DNA from: Edaphobacter sp. 4G125
GTDB lineage: Bacteria > Acidobacteriota > Terriglobia > Terriglobales > Acidobacteriaceae
Length of the DNA stretch: 64,000 bases
Direction: 5' to 3'
Assembly: GCF_014274685.1 (NCBI RefSeq)
Contig: NZ_CP060393.1
Coordinates: forward strand, 1,175,501 to 1,239,500
The notes beneath the pieces are model-generated. The model worked only from the letters and a program-made list of their open reading frames with translations. It did no database searches and had not been told where the DNA came from. Position 1 is the stretch's first letter. The number at the start of each line of letters is the position of its first letter. A program made the position numbers and the translations under genes. This document shows positions 9,550 through 18,140 of the stretch, in pieces.

Positions 9550-10148
9550 CCCCCCTCCCCTTACTTATTGCGCAAAGTATTGAATCGAAAATACTTATCT
9601 CCGCACTTGTTGCGCAAAATATTCTATCTAAATGATTTAGGTGCCAAAATATAGAAAATAAATGAGTTATGGGAATCGTGCGGAAGTTAGCCCCGTCTTT
9701 TTTCTCTACTCTTTCAGTGTAATGAAACGCACGGGGTGGATCTGCAATTTTGAGGGGTAAATTTTTTCTAATAAACCATTTATTTTGTGTGTTTTACAGG
9801 TTTTGGTGGTGTAGTCGGGTGTTGACAAGGGATTCAGGTTCGCGCTTCGCGCGAATGAACCTACTCATGTCGCTGTGCTCCATGAATGGGTATCCGATTT
9901 CTGGAGAGGAAGAAAATACGGGGATTTCTCCGCTCGTGCTTCGCAGTTCGGTCGAAATGACACTTTTGTGGTGGAAGCCGCGAACGAACCCATATCTGAC
10001 GATAAAGCTGCCAGATATGGGGCGCCCGGCACCCGGCGGTGTGCCGATCTACCGCAGATCCTTCGATTCCGTTTGGCCAGAAAACCGCCAAACTTCGCTC
10101 AGGATGACACTTTATTGATGGTGCGAACTTTAGACTTAGGACACTAGC
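9550..10148. repeat. 600-bp intergenic region with degenerate repeat units, no gene
   Basis: No convincing gene. Two related AT-rich units occur in tandem near the left end: TTATTGCGCAAAGTATTGAATC at about 9567 and TTGTTGCGCAAAATATTCTATC at about 9609. On the right are two copies of a motif of the form TTCGCNNTCGGTCGAAATGACACTTTT (about 9940-9968) and ACTTCGCTCAGGATGACACTTTA (about 10092-10114). In my experience these resemble interspersed intergenic repeats of Terriglobia genomes; copy number elsewhere cannot be checked here. A 122-residue open frame across 9750-10118 is probably a by-product of this repeat. Confidence 0.45.
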
Positions 10149-11171
10149 CTATTTCGCCTTTTCGGGTTCATTGCGGAATGCTGTGAAGGCTCGTTCGAGG
10201 CCTTCGCGGGTTGAGATCAGCGGGCGCCAGCCGATGCTTTTCAGTTTTGCATTGCTGAATTGGTTACCGGCCCACATCGCCTTTGTCTTATAGGGAGTGA
10301 AGATCGCCGGGAGCTGTCCACGCGAACGCTGGCTGTAGCGTTCTACCATCTTCGATCCCCACATCAGAGCAAAGTAAGGAATCGGGATCGAGCGCACGGG
10401 TCGTACCTTGCTCTTATACAGAGCAAGGTATTGCCGCGAGGTGACCAGATCATCGTCCACCACGTTGTAGACCTGATTGTTGGCCTCTGGATGCAGAGCG
10501 GCGACGACGATCGCTTCGGCGCAGTTGTCCACGTAGGTCAACGGAAGCAGGTTGTTTCCACCCAGGTGGATAAATCGTCCGAAGAGGCTGAGGCCGACGC
10601 GGTTGGAGAAGTGGCCTCCGCCTGGGCCGTAGATCACTCCAGGACGCAGAACGACCAGCTCGAAGCCATACTTCGCCTGATACTCCCAGAAGAGCTGTTC
10701 CTGGCGAAGCTTGGTATGGGAATAGACATCTCGCCACTCCGGATGGCGTTCGAGCGGAGTATTTTCGTCGACCAGGGCTCCACGCTGCAATTCGGCTACG
10801 CCCATAGCGCCAAATGAACTGACGAGAACCACTCGGATGGGACGCAGTTCGTTGGCAATGTTTTCCAGCAGGTTGCGCGAGGCGGCCACGGAGTCGAGAA
10901 ACATCTCGGCGGGTGAACCTTTGAGCGCAGCCGCAGCATGGATCACCATATCGCAGCCAGCAATGGCGGGAGCGATTTCAGACGGGTTCCGGAGGTTTGC
11001 AGTGACGAATTCGAGGCGAGCCTGTGGGTAGCGGGCTGCAATGGTTTCGAGTCCTCGGGCCTTCGAGGTATCGCGCAACATGCAGCGCAAATCCGTTTCT
11101 CCGTGAGCGAGCAGACGCTCAACGATTGCCTTACCTAAAAAGCCACCTGCACCGGTGATGAGGATCTTCAT
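10149..11171 (-). CDS. NAD(P)-dependent epimerase/dehydratase (extended SDR)
   Basis: 340 residues of the extended short-chain dehydrogenase family that acts on nucleotide sugars, sterols or dihydroflavonol-like substrates. Visible are the GAGGFLG nucleotide-binding motif (7-13), VVLVSSFG with the catalytic Ser near 118-119, and the YSHTK motif giving Tyr150 and Lys154. RPGVIYGPGG and PLTYVDNCAEAIVVA are typical of the subfamily with 3-beta-HSD/epimerase-like substrate pockets. Its start overlaps the end of the Gfo/Idh/MocA gene by four bases (ATGA), so the two form a translationally coupled operon, probably modifying the same sugar or cell-surface metabolite. The substrate is unknown. Confidence 0.88.
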   Translation of the reverse strand: MKILITGAGGFLGKAIVERLLAHGETDLRCMLRDTSKARGLETIAARYPQARLEFVTANLRNPSEIAPAIAGCDMVIHAAAALKGSPAEMFLDSVAASRNLLENIANELRPIRVVLVSSFGAMGVAELQRGALVDENTPLERHPEWRDVYSHTKLRQEQLFWEYQAKYGFELVVLRPGVIYGPGGGHFSNRVGLSLFGRFIHLGGNNLLPLTYVDNCAEAIVVAALHPEANNQVYNVVDDDLVTSRQYLALYKSKVRPVRSIPIPYFALMWGSKMVERYSQRSRGQLPAIFTPYKTKAMWAGNQFSNAKLKSIGWRPLISTREGLERAFTAFRNEPEKAK

Positions 11172-12277
11172 CGTGCATCCTCCGCAACAGGTTTTGGATA
11201 GACCTGCTCAATGATGCGATCCATCACTGAGGCGACACGCAAGATCTCTGAATAGGGGATAGGAGGAGCTCCGCCTGTGCGGATGCTGTCATAGAACAAT
11301 TCCAGCAACTTCGACATTCCGGCGAAGAAGTGGAATTCATAGCGACGGAACTGGCCGATGTTTTTCTTCGCCTCGGCCAGATACCGGCCAGCCATCTGGA
11401 GTGGTGGTGCCAGCCTGCCGACAGCGCTCGGATAGCGTTGCGAGGTTGTAGAGACGACAGTGCGATTATTGAAATCGACTTCGACGGTTGCCTTTGTTCC
11501 GTAGACCTTCATGGTGTTTGCGATTGGGCGGGCATGAGAGCACAGGCTGCCAAAGGCGGAGACATTTCCTCCGCGCATGTAGACCCGCAGCTCGTCCAGC
11601 ATGGCATCGGTAGCGTTCCCGCGAACACCTTCTCGACGTTTATAGGCAAAGGCATGGACCTCAGGTTCGACATCGGGAAACAGCGGGACGATGCGATTGA
11701 AGATGTGATCCATCATGTTGTGAAACAGCTTGCCGGGGAGTTTATGTACCCAATAGCCAGGATCGCTCATCAGAACCTGGCCATAGTTTCCGGCGAGGTC
11801 GTATCCGATAAATGCTTCCACGTGCACGGGATCGCCTAGTTCGCCGCTTGCCAGCATCTGCTTGAACCGCATTGCCGGAGGATCGAAGTTGGGCCAGTAG
11901 TTGATCGTCATCTGACGTCCTCCGGCCACGACCACATCGATCAATTCTTTTGCCTCTGGAGCGGTCAGGGCCAGAGGTTTTTCCAGGAATACGTGGGCGC
12001 CAGCAGAGACGCACTGTCGCGTCAGCGCCAGATGTACCGCTGGAGGAGTTGTGATATGAACGACATCCAGCTTTTCGCGTTCGAGCATCTCGGCGGTATC
12101 GCCGTACCAGGCAGGAACCCCGTAGCGAACGGCGAGCTGTTCAGCGAGCAACGGCTCACGATCACAGACAGCGGCCAGTTCCGCTCCTTCCAGATACTTG
12201 ACCACGTCAGCATGACCGTCGGCGATCTTTCCGCAGCCGATGATTCCAATCCGCAGCTTCCTTTTTGTTTCCAGCAT
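11168..12277 (-). CDS. Gfo/Idh/MocA-family oxidoreductase
   Basis: 369 residues. The N-terminal Rossmann domain has RIGIIGCGKIADGH (NAD-binding GxGxxA-type motif, about 9-22) and the family signature EKPLALT about 100 residues in. The C-terminal part is the alpha/beta domain that holds substrate (YLAEAKKNIGQFRRYEFHFF and following). Such enzymes reduce or oxidise sugars, inositols or nucleotide-sugars with a tightly bound NAD(P). First gene of a two-gene operon with the SDR epimerase (four-base overlap). The pairing suggests a two-step conversion of a sugar or polyketide-like alcohol, but nothing in the sequence fixes the substrate. Confidence 0.88.
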   Translation of the reverse strand: MLETKRKLRIGIIGCGKIADGHADVVKYLEGAELAAVCDREPLLAEQLAVRYGVPAWYGDTAEMLEREKLDVVHITTPPAVHLALTRQCVSAGAHVFLEKPLALTAPEAKELIDVVVAGGRQMTINYWPNFDPPAMRFKQMLASGELGDPVHVEAFIGYDLAGNYGQVLMSDPGYWVHKLPGKLFHNMMDHIFNRIVPLFPDVEPEVHAFAYKRREGVRGNATDAMLDELRVYMRGGNVSAFGSLCSHARPIANTMKVYGTKATVEVDFNNRTVVSTTSQRYPSAVGRLAPPLQMAGRYLAEAKKNIGQFRRYEFHFFAGMSKLLELFYDSIRTGGAPPIPYSEILRVASVMDRIIEQVYPKPVAEDAR

Positions 12278-12339
12278 CTTTTCTAGCCTATCGTATGGAT
12301 TCCGTCGATTCTGGTAGAGGGTCCATTTGAAAGTATCTC

Positions 12340-12424
12340 AGGGGCTAAAGCCTATTTTCTCTTATCAAGGATGGCGGCATCCTTCGGCTGTGCTCAGGAC
12401 AGGCTCAAAAGCCGTGCCCTTAAC
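12340..12424. repeat. REP-like intergenic repeat
   Basis: Begins CAGGGGCTAAAGCC and ends AAAAGCCGTGCCCTTAAC, with GGCGGCATCCTTCGG between. The ends have the form of the GGGCTAAAGCC / GCCGTGCCC palindromic elements I recall between genes of Terriglobia; here it is probably a decayed copy. No open frame is present in the 226 bases between the Gfo/Idh/MocA gene and the DUF2237 gene. Confidence 0.4.
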
Positions 12425-12503
12425 AAAAACAATTTGATCCACTACCCCAATTCGGAATGATTCCTCAGATGGGCCAAACATGGGATACTTTGATCGGGGA
12501 ACG

Positions 12504-12917
12504 ATGTCCAGCACTGAATTCACACCGGAACGCGTCAAGGCCCGCGGTAAAAATGTCCTGGGACAGCCACTTGATCTCTGTGGTTGCCAACCGATGACGG
12601 GCTTTTATCGTACGGGGTGCTGCGAGACAGGGCCGGACGACCTCGGAGTTCATACGATCTGCTGCATCGTTACGGAGGATTTCCTTCGTGTTTCCAAAGA
12701 ACTAGGCAATGACCTGGTGACACCGATGCCCCAGTTTGGTTTTCCTGGACTTCGGCCCGGGGACCGATGGTGTGTCTGTGCAGCGCGCTGGCTGGATGTT
12801 CAGCAGGCGGGCGCCGCCTGCCCGGTTGTGCTGGAGGCTACGCACGAGGCCACGCTTGCAATTGTTCCCTTTGAAATATTGATTCAGTACGCTGTTATTC
12901 CCGATACGTTGCACTAG
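12504..12917 (+). CDS. DUF2237 family protein
   Basis: 137 residues. It matches the DUF2237 pattern: KNVLGQPLDLCGCQPMTGFYRTGCC near the N-terminus, then GPDDLGVHTICCIVTEDFLRVSKELGNDL, FPGLRPGDRWCVCAARW and a C-terminal ATHEATLAIVPFEIL. The family is small, soluble and Cys-rich; its function is unknown. I start at the second ATG (12504) because the conserved part begins soon after and GGGGAA lies just upstream; an in-frame ATG at 12480 would add eight residues. It stands alone. Confidence 0.8.
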   Translation: MSSTEFTPERVKARGKNVLGQPLDLCGCQPMTGFYRTGCCETGPDDLGVHTICCIVTEDFLRVSKELGNDLVTPMPQFGFPGLRPGDRWCVCAARWLDVQQAGAACPVVLEATHEATLAIVPFEILIQYAVIPDTLH

Positions 12918-13118
12918 CGGGACTAGCTGTTTTCGCCGTTCTTTTCTCCGAGAGCTTGACAGACATCCCTGCATGGGATGACCGTAGAAGTAATACAAGT
13001 TTTTAGATTTTCTCCGCATTTAAACGCTCTTTGGCCAAAGTAGCCAGGAGCTGAATGCAGGAGTTTTCTTTCTACGCCGTTTTTCGTTGGTGTTGTTCTT
13101 CAAGGAGCCAGGACCCAA

Positions 13119-16100
13119 ATGAGTACCCCTTCTGCATGTAAGCGTCTTCTCGTTCTAGCCGCTGCCGCGGCTTTTGTTGTCTCGGCAGCGTTGCCCGTCG
13201 CGGCGCAGACTTCGGCCGTGGGAAATATTACCGGCACGGTTACGGATTCCAGCGGCGCGGCAGTTTCCGGCGCGACCATTACCATTCTGAATAACGATAC
13301 GGGCGCTTCGCGTACTCTCACGACCGGCAATAACGGGGACTATACCGCGCCGTTTCTGCAGCCTGGTCACTACGAGATCATCTTTACCGGGCCTGGCTTT
13401 GGTAAGGTCGATCGCAAGAACCTGGTTCTTACGGTTGGTCAGACCCTTTCTGTCGATGCATCTCTGCCCGCTGCCCAGGCTTCATCAGAGATTACTGTCA
13501 CCGATGCATCCCCTCTGATCGACACGGAGAAGTCCGAGGTGTCGCAGACGGTTGGAACGCAGCTGGTCTCGAATCTTCCAGTCAATGGCCGCCGATGGGA
13601 TAACTTCGTTCTTCTGACTCCCAACGTGGTCCCCGATGGTAATACCGGTTTGATCTCGTACCGTGGCATCTCTGGCCTCTACAACACTAATCTGGTTGAT
13701 GGAACGAATAACCAGCAGGCCTTCTTCTCGGAAGCCCGCGGACGTTCTCTAGGTGCACCATACGTCTTTTCGCAGGATTCGATTAAGGAGTTCCAGTCCT
13801 CCGCCTCCGGTTACTCGGCCGAGTTCGGACAGGCTGCGGGCGGACAGATTAATGCCATCACTAAATCCGGAACGAACGCACTGCACGGAGATCTTTTCTA
13901 CTACCTTCGGTACCCCTCGCTCAATGCACTGGATCCTTTTGCGAAGTTCACGGGTCTGCAAAATCATCAGCCCTTCCTGCTTCAGCCCACGGTTCACCAG
14001 CAGCAGCAGTTTGGCGGTTCGGTCGGTGGCCCCATCATCAAAGACAAGCTGTTCTACTTCTTTACCTATGATGGCTTCCGCAAGGTGAACCCGATTCTGT
14101 TTACCTCATCCATTCCCAGCACGACGATTCTGCAGTATGGGAGCAACACCTATCTCTCGAACGGCGTTGCCATCAATACCTGTCCGGCTCCTCTAACCAC
14201 TGCTCAATGCACCGCGGCAGCGCAGTACATTACCAATAGCCTGACCGCCTTTCCCCGCACGACAACCCAGGACATCTTCTTCCCGCGTCTGGACTATCAA
14301 CTCAACGACCGGAACCACCTCTCGGCCAGCTTCAACTGGCAGAACTTCAAACTGCCGAACGGCTATCGCACCGACAATACCCGCAACAACGACTCCAATA
14401 CATCGAATGGGCGCAATGATTTCCATGAGCGATTCTTTGTCGCCAACTGGGAATCGGTCGTAAACGCGAATTCCGCCAATGCATTGCACTTTCAGTGGTC
14501 GCGCGATCTTGAGACGACGGGTTCCAATGCTCCTGGACCGGCCGTTACGATCAGCGGTCTGTTTGGTTATGGTGGCAACCTTGCTTTGCCGCGTCCCGCA
14601 TTTCCGGATGAACACCGCTGGCAGATTGCGGATGTCTATTCAACCACTCATGGTAAGCACTCGCTCAAAGCCGGTGTTGATCTCAACTTTATCCATGACT
14701 ACATCGCCAATCTTTTTCAGGGGAATGGAAATTACACCTACTCCCGCGGTTCGGGCGCGACGGCAACGGCCACGAACTTTACCGATTGGGTGCAGGACGT
14801 TTATGGGGTGAATGGCGCACGCCATTACCAGAACTTCACTCAGGTGGCAGACCAACTAAGCAAGGTTCCTGGAAGCGATGACTTTTGGAATAAGGATCTC
14901 TCTGTCTTCGCAGAAGATAGCTGGAAGATCATTCCTACATTCACGCTGACGGCAGGTGTCCGATACGATACGCAGCTTGTGCCTCAGCCTCCGCGCCCAT
15001 ATACCACCAGCGCAAATGGCCAGCCTAGTCCGCTGGGGCAGTATTACACCAATACGATCAAGATCAACTACAAGATGATTCAGCCTCGTATTGGCTTCTC
15101 GTGGTCACCGCAGCCGGGAACGGTCTTTCGTGGCGGATATGGCATGTTCTATGGCCTGACTTCGAACTCGACCTTTTATGCGCTGCGCGTGGAGAACGGC
15201 GTCTTCCAGCAGCAGTACAACTTCTCGAACGCGACTGCTCCGGGAGCGCCTGCGGCTCCCAACGTTCTATTTACGCCTCCGGGACCGGCATTGGCGGCTC
15301 CATTTGCCGGTGCGGCGACTCCGCAGGCAGTTGGACTTGGAAATGCAAGTTTGCCCACGATCTCTTTCCGTGGTCTGAGCCCCACGTTCTCGAACCCCTT
15401 TACCCACTCAATGGACCTCAGCGTCGAACAGGAGCTTCCGCTGCACTCGTCGCTCTCCCTGGGTTACGTGGGAACGCGCGGTCTGCGTCTGCCTTACTTT
15501 ATCGATGTTAACCAGCCTGCGCCGACGACAACCCGGACGTACGACGTCTACAACGCAGCGGGTGCTCTTGCTCAGACGGTAACGGTTCCGTACTCGCCTT
15601 CGACATCGGCTCGGCCTTCTCCCAACGATGGCAGCATTCTGGCGGGCTTCAGTGGACTCAACTCCTGGTACCACTCGCTTGCAGCAACCTTCCGGAAGCC
15701 GATGGGGCATGGTGTCGAACTGTTGATCAACTACACCTGGTCCAAGGCAATGGATAACGGTCAGGTCTCTGGAGTGAATGGAACGTTCAACGGAACCAAC
15801 GTAATCCTCGATCCCTTCAACCTGAAGAACAGCTACCCCAGCAGTATTAACATGACGCGCGAGTATTCCCGGTCTGACCTGGATATGCGCTCTCGCTTTG
15901 TTGGAAGCCTCATCGCGACTTCTAACTTTACCCTTCCCACCTATGCCCGGACGTTCGTCAATGGATGGACTCTCTCCGGTACCTTTACTGCGCAGTCGGC
16001 AAGCCCGCTGACTGCGTTTATGTCTAACAATCCCGGTGGTGGTCTCGATGGTTCGGCGACGGGTATGGGCGTCAACCTGAATAACTCTCCTGGCTCGACC

Positions 16101-16418
16101 TTCGGCCGCGCTCCATTCCTGGCCCGTAATAGTGCTGTCTTTGGTGGAGTCCGGAATCTTGACGCACGTTTGTCGCGCGATTTCCCGGTCCATGAATCCG
16201 TGAAACTCCAGGTGTTGATGGAGGCTTTCAATGCCGCCAATCGCCGTCAGGTGCTTGGTGTCAATTCCAATGCATACTCCTTCGCTGCGCCGCTTGCAGC
16301 AGGAGGAAATTCACGAATCGTACCCTACACGGTAACTCCATTTGGCGCTCCCACACAGACTTCGGGTGTGCTCTATGGACCTCGCCAATTGCAGTTTGCT
16401 GCGAAGCTGTTCTTCTAG
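13119..16418 (+). CDS. TonB-dependent receptor with N-terminal carboxypeptidase-regulatory domain
   Basis: Large outer-membrane importer of 1099 residues in the Oar/CarboxypepD_reg class that is greatly expanded in Acidobacteriota. Cleavable signal peptide (about 1-30, ending VAAQ), a beta-sandwich carboxypeptidase-regulatory domain (about 37-115, GTVTDSSGAAVSGATITI), a plug region (about 130-250, DSIKEFQSSASGYSAEFGQAAGGQINAITKSG), then a barrel with repeated aromatic strands and a C-terminal Phe (QFAAKLFF). AAGGAG lies 11 bases before the ATG. It is followed directly by a strong terminator, so it is monocistronic. The ligand is unknown; no hydrolase or binding lipoprotein is adjacent. Confidence 0.9.
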   Translation: MSTPSACKRLLVLAAAAAFVVSAALPVAAQTSAVGNITGTVTDSSGAAVSGATITILNNDTGASRTLTTGNNGDYTAPFLQPGHYEIIFTGPGFGKVDRKNLVLTVGQTLSVDASLPAAQASSEITVTDASPLIDTEKSEVSQTVGTQLVSNLPVNGRRWDNFVLLTPNVVPDGNTGLISYRGISGLYNTNLVDGTNNQQAFFSEARGRSLGAPYVFSQDSIKEFQSSASGYSAEFGQAAGGQINAITKSGTNALHGDLFYYLRYPSLNALDPFAKFTGLQNHQPFLLQPTVHQQQQFGGSVGGPIIKDKLFYFFTYDGFRKVNPILFTSSIPSTTILQYGSNTYLSNGVAINTCPAPLTTAQCTAAAQYITNSLTAFPRTTTQDIFFPRLDYQLNDRNHLSASFNWQNFKLPNGYRTDNTRNNDSNTSNGRNDFHERFFVANWESVVNANSANALHFQWSRDLETTGSNAPGPAVTISGLFGYGGNLALPRPAFPDEHRWQIADVYSTTHGKHSLKAGVDLNFIHDYIANLFQGNGNYTYSRGSGATATATNFTDWVQDVYGVNGARHYQNFTQVADQLSKVPGSDDFWNKDLSVFAEDSWKIIPTFTLTAGVRYDTQLVPQPPRPYTTSANGQPSPLGQYYTNTIKINYKMIQPRIGFSWSPQPGTVFRGGYGMFYGLTSNSTFYALRVENGVFQQQYNFSNATAPGAPAAPNVLFTPPGPALAAPFAGAATPQAVGLGNASLPTISFRGLSPTFSNPFTHSMDLSVEQELPLHSSLSLGYVGTRGLRLPYFIDVNQPAPTTTRTYDVYNAAGALAQTVTVPYSPSTSARPSPNDGSILAGFSGLNSWYHSLAATFRKPMGHGVELLINYTWSKAMDNGQVSGVNGTFNGTNVILDPFNLKNSYPSSINMTREYSRSDLDMRSRFVGSLIATSNFTLPTYARTFVNGWTLSGTFTAQSASPLTAFMSNNPGGGLDGSATGMGVNLNNSPGSTFGRAPFLARNSAVFGGVRNLDARLSRDFPVHESVKLQVLMEAFNAANRRQVLGVNSNAYSFAAPLAAGGNSRIVPYTVTPFGAPTQTSGVLYGPRQLQFAAKLFF

Positions 16419-16438
16419 ACAGTTTTTCAAACAATAAG

Positions 16439-16466
16439 AAAGAGGCTCCTGTACAGGAGCCTCTTT
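16439..16466. terminator. Perfect palindromic terminator
   Basis: A 28-base perfect palindrome whose left arm is AAAGAGGCTCCTGT and whose right arm ends GCCTCTTT, 20 bases after the stop of the TonB receptor and 18 bases before the convergent GntR gene. It carries T and A tails on opposite strands, so it probably terminates both. Confidence 0.85.
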
Positions 16467-16483
16467 GCTTTAGTAGATATTCG

Positions 16484-17146
16484 TTAGGCAATGGAGGATG
16501 GTATGACAGCATCGGGCGCAAGATGCTCATTGACACCTTTTCGGATCGTCTTCAGATCCCGGGAAAGGAGGGCTTCGAGTAGCTTTTTATGTGATTTGAC
16601 GGCTGATTTCATCGTTTCGCCCGCGGCGTGACGCTTTAAGCTGACGAACGCGTAGACCGCGATACAGAGGCGTTGCAGCGTTTTCTCCAGCACTTCGTTG
16701 CCTGAAGCGCGCCACACGGCCTGATGAAATTTGAAATCCTCTTCAGCTACAGAAAAGTGATCGTTGTTCGCTGCCGCTGCACTCATGGCTTTGAGATGGT
16801 TTCGTAGCTCTTCTTCAATCTGCGGGGAGAGGCGGCTGGATGCGAGCTCAAACGCCATCTGCTCCAGATGTCGACGAACCTCCATCATCTGCTCAATTTC
16901 AGTGCGGCTGAGCTGGGTCACAGTCGTTCCACGGTCGGGAACACGGACAACCAAACCCAGGTGCTCAAGCTGAAGGAGAGCTTCGCGAACTGGAACCTGG
17001 CTTACGTTGAGCTGCTTTGCCAGATGCGCCTCACGCAGCGCTGTACCGGGAGCAAGATCGCCTGACCAGATTGCATCGCGCAACCGCTCAAAGACCTCTC
17101 GCGATTTACTGAGGGTTCGAACTGGACTTAAATCTCGGGTGGACAC
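16484..17146 (-). CDS. GntR-family transcriptional regulator, FadR/FCD subfamily (probable NanR-like)
   Basis: 220 residues. The N-terminal winged helix has LREAHLAKQLNVSQVPVREALLQLEHLGLVVRVPDRGTTV (about 37-75). The C-terminal all-helical FCD ligand domain (about 80-215) has the Asp/His pairs that usually coordinate a metal (EEDFKFHQAVW, KSHKKLLEAL). FCD regulators usually bind small carboxylic acids or sugar acids. It lies just downstream of, and on the same strand as, the NanA-like lyase, next to a transporter, receptor and sialidase. The ligand is therefore probably sialic acid or a breakdown product, by inference. Candidate operators lie at 18119-18140 and 19560-19582. Confidence 0.85.
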   Translation of the reverse strand: MSTRDLSPVRTLSKSREVFERLRDAIWSGDLAPGTALREAHLAKQLNVSQVPVREALLQLEHLGLVVRVPDRGTTVTQLSRTEIEQMMEVRRHLEQMAFELASSRLSPQIEEELRNHLKAMSAAAANNDHFSVAEEDFKFHQAVWRASGNEVLEKTLQRLCIAVYAFVSLKRHAAGETMKSAVKSHKKLLEALLSRDLKTIRKGVNEHLAPDAVIPSSIA

Positions 17147-17211
17147 GCGCTAATCCTATCGGAAAGAGAAAGCACCGGCAATGCGAAGAAGGTGAACCAC
17201 TGAAGAAGCCG

Positions 17212-18102
17212 TTAGTCGCGGCTTTCAGATTGGAGACGCTGCGTGACTTGTTCGAATTCTGTAAGAAGCTGTTGACGGCTTGCATCGGAGGGAAGCTGTT
17301 CTCCACTCATGAGGGGGCCGCAGTCCAATCCTTTCTTCTGCATAATGGCGCGCAGGGCAGGGAAGAATGGATATTTCAATAACGTCTCGATCACGTCATT
17401 GACCCCGATTTGTAAGCGTCTTGCTTGATTCCAGTCCCCTTGAGCGGCAGCGCGATAGATCGAAAGGTAAACCTCGGGCATGACGTTATAGGTGGATCCG
17501 ATCCCCCCCTGCGCCCCCATGAGCAGCCCTGCGGCCAATGCCTCATCATATCCGTTGAAGACCAGCTTCCCTCGCTTCACCAGGCGCTGCAAAAGGTAGA
17601 AATTGAAGTCAGTAAACTTGACCCCTAATACATTGGGAAGATCGCAGACATCGATTAATTTCTCCGGCTCTGCAAAGGCATGGGGAGCGATTTTGGGAAA
17701 GTAATACACGATGAGAGGCAAAGGAGATATCGCCGCAAGTTCACTGTAGTAACTCATAACTGTGGAGCTATCCCCCTTCGGGGGGAGGCTGCTGATGGCA
17801 TGAGCTCCGTGCCGCGCCGCGTGCTCAGCCAGCTTGAAAGCGTCCTGCTTTTGCGAGGCCCCAACATGAACGATCAACTTCTTATCTTTCGGAAGAGAGT
17901 GAGCCAGAGTCTCGACAAGCAGCCTTCGTTCCTCGGCGGGAAGGAGCAGTCCCTCTCCCGTGGTCCCCGCAACGTAGGTCCCATGAATACCGCTCTGAAG
18001 CAGATGATCGATCATCCTTTCGGCGACGGCGGGATTAAACTTTCTGTCGGAGGTCAAAGGAGTCAGGAAAGCGGGATAAATACCTCGAAGGTCGATGTTC
18101 AA
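17212..18102 (-). CDS. nanA: N-acetylneuraminate lyase-like aldolase (DHDPS/NAL family)
   Basis: Class I aldolase of the dihydrodipicolinate synthase superfamily, expected to split sialic acid into N-acetylmannosamine and pyruvate. About 296 residues. VAGTTGEGLLL is the carboxylate-binding motif, the catalytic Tyr is in IVYYFP, and the Schiff-base Lys is in NVLGVKFTDFN (about residue 162). The GxxGxGS-like segment is GAQGGIGSTYN. I choose the TTG at 18102 because TTGAGG precedes it at good spacing; the frame can extend four codons to a TTG at 18114. DapA is the main alternative, but the sialidase and FCD regulator alongside favour NanA. It is divergent from the MFS gene with a very short shared upstream region. 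Confidence 0.82.
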   Translation of the reverse strand: MNIDLRGIYPAFLTPLTSDRKFNPAVAERMIDHLLQSGIHGTYVAGTTGEGLLLPAEERRLLVETLAHSLPKDKKLIVHVGASQKQDAFKLAEHAARHGAHAISSLPPKGDSSTVMSYYSELAAISPLPLIVYYFPKIAPHAFAEPEKLIDVCDLPNVLGVKFTDFNFYLLQRLVKRGKLVFNGYDEALAAGLLMGAQGGIGSTYNVMPEVYLSIYRAAAQGDWNQARRLQIGVNDVIETLLKYPFFPALRAIMQKKGLDCGPLMSGEQLPSDASRQQLLTEFEQVTQRLQSESRD

Positions 18103-18118
18103 GTTATGCCTCAATCTA

Positions 18119-18140
18119 ATGATAATTGATAATGTATCAT
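18119..18140. promoter_or_regulatory. Candidate GntR operator: tandem ATGATA/TTGATA
   Basis: Direct hexamers ATGATA (18119) and TTGATA (18126), seven bases apart, followed by TATCAT, so TGATA-ATG-TATCA also forms an inverted repeat. The 14-mer TGATAATTGATAAT recurs in opposite orientation at 19558-19571, before the TonB receptor of the same locus. It sits between the divergent lyase and MFS transporter genes and overlaps possible MFS start codons. Confidence 0.55.

Noticed and set aside
9750..10118. 122-residue frame in the gene-free region
   Set aside because: Its sequence arises from the repeat motif and lacks a ribosome site; two repeat units lie inside it.
12956..13000. TTGACA promoter ahead of the first TonB receptor
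   Set aside because: A TTGACA is present at 12956-12961, but no acceptable -10 box occurs at 16-18 bases; the nearest TAGAAG and TAATAC are 23 and 29 bases away.
15408..16193. 261-residue minus-strand frame inside the TonB receptor
   Set aside because: Antisense to the receptor barrel; no start-site signal or family similarity.
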